Below are positions 61,138-64,000 of a DNA stretch of 64,000 bases, piece after piece. Under the pieces are notes generated by a model, which had not been told where the DNA came from, made no database searches, and was given only the letters and a program-made list of their open reading frames with translations. The position numbers and the translations under genes were made by a program. Each line of letters opens with the position of its first letter. Positions within the stretch are counted from its first letter, which is position 1. The DNA lies in assembly GCA_029721515.1 (NCBI GenBank), contig CM056567.1, positions 1,029,507 through 1,093,506 on the forward strand, read 5' to 3'. This DNA is from Synanceia verrucosa (lineage: Eukaryota; Chordata; Actinopteri; Perciformes; Synanceiidae).

Positions 61138-62898
61138 AACTGCTGCAACAAATTCAAAAATAAGGGTTTGACCTCCAGAAGACAAGCATAAACCACATAA
61201 AACCACTTCATCAATGTCTATACACTAACTAAAAGCAGATTTTCTCCAGATTATAAAACACCATCTACCTGATGGTGAATATTATTTATTATTTCTTCCA
61301 GGATATCCAAAATCATGGAGCTGCAAACATGAGCAAATAACTGCTTATGAAACATAATAATGCACTCTTTCAAAACTCCTAATGAAGTGATGTGTTGAAA
61401 AAAGTATTTATATATAGAAGTATAAGAACATACAGTAAGAAGGGAATACTCTCCAGCATTCAGGCAAACTTGCTTTATATACATAAAAAATATGAATTTA
61501 AAATGCAATACATGGTGACTGCACAATAGACAGCAGAAACAAAAAACAAGACAAGGTAAGATAATCCTTTCTTGATCCCACAAACAGGGAAACTTACATC
61601 AATGCAGTAAAAGCGGACAGAGAACACAATAAGGTCCTCTATAAAACAAAAGAGAAGCAGTGACATAAGCAAACAAGTAGAAAATATGTCACAATCAGTA
61701 GATGACTTCTTTTGTGACTAGTAACTAAACAGAAGCCATGACATAAACAACATAAACGAACAAAATAATTGACCACGATGGACCAACTGGTGTAATAAAG
61801 ATAACAGAAGTTAGGATTCTTATCTAAATGTCCTTTGACTTCTACATATTAACGTTATCTAATAGTCATCAGTGACATTAGCATTATTGAAGTTCGTTCA
61901 TAGACTTGCACTACAAGTCATCAATAAAGCTTGGTGTTGTTACAGATAGGATAATCCTTTTTGTGTTATCCTCATAATAGCAGTTACCAGAAACTCACCT
62001 GCTACCTTGGATATTCGCTTTAAAGGGACAAAAGTTTGTTCAGTTTGCGCCGAAACGTGACGTCTGTTAGAATTTGAAGCTAGCGTTAGCATCAAGGCTA
62101 GTACCGCTATCATACACGGGTAGCTAGCACTGATAATGCGCCTTTAACGTCCTCAGTGTTGAACCGACGGCTTGACTTTTGTGACGCGATAACCAAGCAG
62201 ATGGGTTTTGCTCGTGAAGAGCGTTAAACACAGTTAGTATCACCACCATAGAGTGTGTAAATAAGCCTGCCCTCCATGTTAGGCTTACTCTGTTGTTGTG
62301 CGGCTCCTTCTTCTTCTTCTTGAGATGTTTTACTGGCGGGCGGTGGTATTCAACGTATTGGCGCATTACCGCCACCAAGTGGAATGTAGTATGAATCAGG
62401 ATGACTACTATACCCCCGTCAAAATAAAAGAATTAACATTCTATCAAGCAGCCCCTTTGCTTTAAGGAACTGGAATATGAATTTATAACTTTTGTACCCT
62501 GAGCTCTGTTGTAGAACGACTCTGATATCAAGTGTGTACTTTTATTGTTGTACGACTGTCCTGATTCTTTGTAGAGAACGAGAACCACCGAATCCTGTCG
62601 GAGAGAGCCGAGTCTTTGGTATGGGCGGGGCTTTATTTTCAAAATAAAATTTAAAAGAAAGAGAAAAGAAAAACCTTTTGTGTGGAGCTATTCGGTAGTT
62701 TAGAAAATAAAACAAATGTAAATTAAACGAATAGCAATTTAAATACTACTACTACTACGAATAAGAATGATGATAATAAAAATATATGCACAGTCAAGTG
62801 CAGCCTATGGATTGACTCCTGTATGTGATGTGGATCTCATATCATCTGGAGAATAAATTAAAATCAATGTACAGTCCTGCAGAGTCCTGCTTCAGGTC
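61138..62898. other. 5' region of gene B and flank
   Basis: No coding sequence recognised. A minus-strand donor GCAG|GTGAGTTT ends a likely untranslated exon at 61999. The short segment up to about 62300 has raised CpG and GCTAGC words typical of fish promoters. 62640-62880 is AT-rich with an (ACT)n run near 62745. Confidence 0.45.
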
Positions 62899-63084
62899 TC
62901 AGGTGATCTGCTCCTCCTGGTAGGTGGAGGTAGAGATGGAGCCATAAGGATCCACCACAGTCTGGGCACAGCGCACCACTGTCACCAGCAGGAAGAAGCA
63001 CAGCAGGAAGAGGAAGAAAAGAGCAAAGCCCAGGTCCACGTCCACCTCGAACTGTGGTGGCTGTAGGTGAGAAGCCTGGTCCAT
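62899..63084 (-). CDS. Cortexin-domain-containing small membrane protein
   Basis: A single 61-codon frame beginning MDQASHLQPPQFEVDVDLGF. It has one strongly hydrophobic segment (about residues 18-37: GFALFFLFLLCFFLLVTVV) followed at once by RCAQTVVDPYGSISTSTY. The pattern [DVD-x-G]-TM-[(I/V)RCA-x5-(D/N)PY-x-x-(I/A)] is that of cortexin and the cortexin-domain-containing proteins CTXND1/CTXND2 (about 55-60 aa). I expect a single-pass plasma- or endomembrane protein with a cytosolic C-terminal tail. The start Met was chosen because it gives the family's usual length and short polar N-terminus. The closest paralog (CTXND1 or CTXND2) cannot be decided. Upstream exons, if any, are untranslated. 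Confidence 0.7.
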   Translation of the reverse strand: MDQASHLQPPQFEVDVDLGFALFFLFLLCFFLLVTVVRCAQTVVDPYGSISTSTYQEEQIT

Positions 63085-63585
63085 GTGGGCGGTGATGGCT
63101 GCTGAGCCTCCTTTAAGGGTTTCCTTGTCAGTTCAGCAGCCTGGAACAGGACCAGCAGGTGCTCAGGTGCTCTGGAGGTGAAGGTGATCAGGCTACATGA
63201 TGCCAGAAACACAAACACAAAGATTAAAGAGGCTACAGCTTCTGAATGAAGAGGCAGCACATTTTTTATAGGCTTTCATACTGTAAAAAAATGAGACCAT
63301 ATTTGTGTGGAGCTATTCGCTTAGGTTTAGAAAAATAAAAAATAAGTATGTAAATAAAAGAAATAATTTAAGATAAATAATTGTATAAATAAATCATAAC
63401 AATAATAATAATAATAAAATATATGCACAAATAAATAGTCAGATTCTATGGAATTTCTTCTCACTTTTCCTCAGAAATGATCAGCTGATCATTGGGGGTT
63501 TCAACCCTAAACCCTGCTCTATTCAGCATGAGATCAAAGAGAAAACACTTCAGCAAAGCAACTTAAAGATCTGGAACTCACATTC
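63085..63585. other. Flank of the cortexin-like gene
   Basis: No additional gene seen. It contains an A/T-rich run with (ATA)n near 63400, and the sequence CATATTTGTGTGGAGCTATTCG, which resembles 62680-62692 (TTGTGTGGAGCTATTCGGTAG): a short local duplication. Confidence 0.4.
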
Positions 63586-63589
63586 AGGT

Positions 63590-64000
63590 GTCTGCCTTCA
63601 GGTGTCTGTGCTCCCTTCAGGTGTCTGTGCTGCCTTCAGGTGTCTGTGCTGCCTTCAGGTGTCTGCCTTCAGGTGTCTGTGCTGCCTTCAGGTGTCTGCC
63701 TTCAGGTGTCTGTGCTGCCTTCAGGTGTCTGCCCTCAGGTGTCTGCCTTCAGGTGTCTGTGCTGCCTTCAGGTGTCTGTGCTGCCTTCAGGTGTCTGCCT
63801 TCAGGTGTCTGTGCTGCCTTCAGGTGTCTGCCTTCAGGTGTCTGTGCTGCCTTCAGGTGTCTGCCTTCAGGTGTCTGTGCTGCCTTCAGGTGTCTGCCCT
63901 CAGGTGTCTGCCTTCAGGTGTCTGTGCTGCCCTCAGGTGTCTGCCTTCAGGTGTCTGTGCTGCCTTCAGGTGTCTGCGCTGCCTTCAGGTGTCTGTGCTG
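63590..64000. repeat. Mixed 19-bp/14-bp minisatellite running off the window
   Basis: Units TTCAGGTGTCTGTGCTGCC (19 bp) and TTCAGGTGTCTGCC (14 bp, an internal deletion) alternate without strict order through the window end. Every unit contains CAGGTG, an E-box. The full length is unknown because the window stops inside it. Confidence 0.97.

Noticed and set aside
62982..63260. 92-codon minus-strand frame overlapping the cortexin-like gene
   Set aside because: Different frame; the 61-codon frame carries the transmembrane segment and the RCA...DPY signature in one piece, this one does not.

Overview
The window looks like nuclear DNA from a teleost fish. The genes have short exons with GT-AG introns, and the proteins are vertebrate (DNAJC8, CLK2, SETDB1-type Tudor domains, a cortexin-domain peptide, a complexin). 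A CR1/L2-type LINE relic and tRNA-derived SINE fragments of the kind common in fish are also present. All gene models were built by hand from splice sites and reading-frame continuity; the exon sums close in frame for every gene reported as complete.

Layout: 1-4.06 kb is mostly non-coding, with two unassigned exon-like segments. dnajc8 (+) spans 4.1-8.14 kb and its promoter is recognisable. A small, divergent complexin-3/4-like gene (-) lies convergent to it at 8.84-10.36 kb. From about 11.34 to 38.05 kb there is one uninterrupted satellite array of roughly 160 head-to-tail units of about 167-168 bp. It is AT-rich, has degenerate edges, and abuts a SINE fragment on the left. clk2 (-) follows at 39.36-46.11 kb, with 13 coding exons including a 12-nt microexon. 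Next come two related minus-strand genes, A (48.77-53.26 kb) and B (55.91-61.14 kb). Both encode SETDB1-like proteins that stop just after the Tudor region and have no MBD or SET domain. A dead LINE fragment and a copied piece of A's intron lie between them, and B carries a 43-bp minisatellite of about 32 copies in an intron. A one-exon cortexin-domain peptide gene (-) is at 62.9-63.08 kb, and a CAGGTG-rich minisatellite runs off the right end.

The genes do not form an operon-like unit. The points that most deserve a second look are the paired catalytic-dead SETDB1-like Tudor genes, which are candidate chromatin readers or decoys, lying about 11 kb from a 26.7-kb satellite block. Others are the internal and higher-order structure of the satellite, the intronic minisatellite whose every unit carries splice-site-like signals on the gene's sense strand, and the divergent prenylated complexin-like gene.
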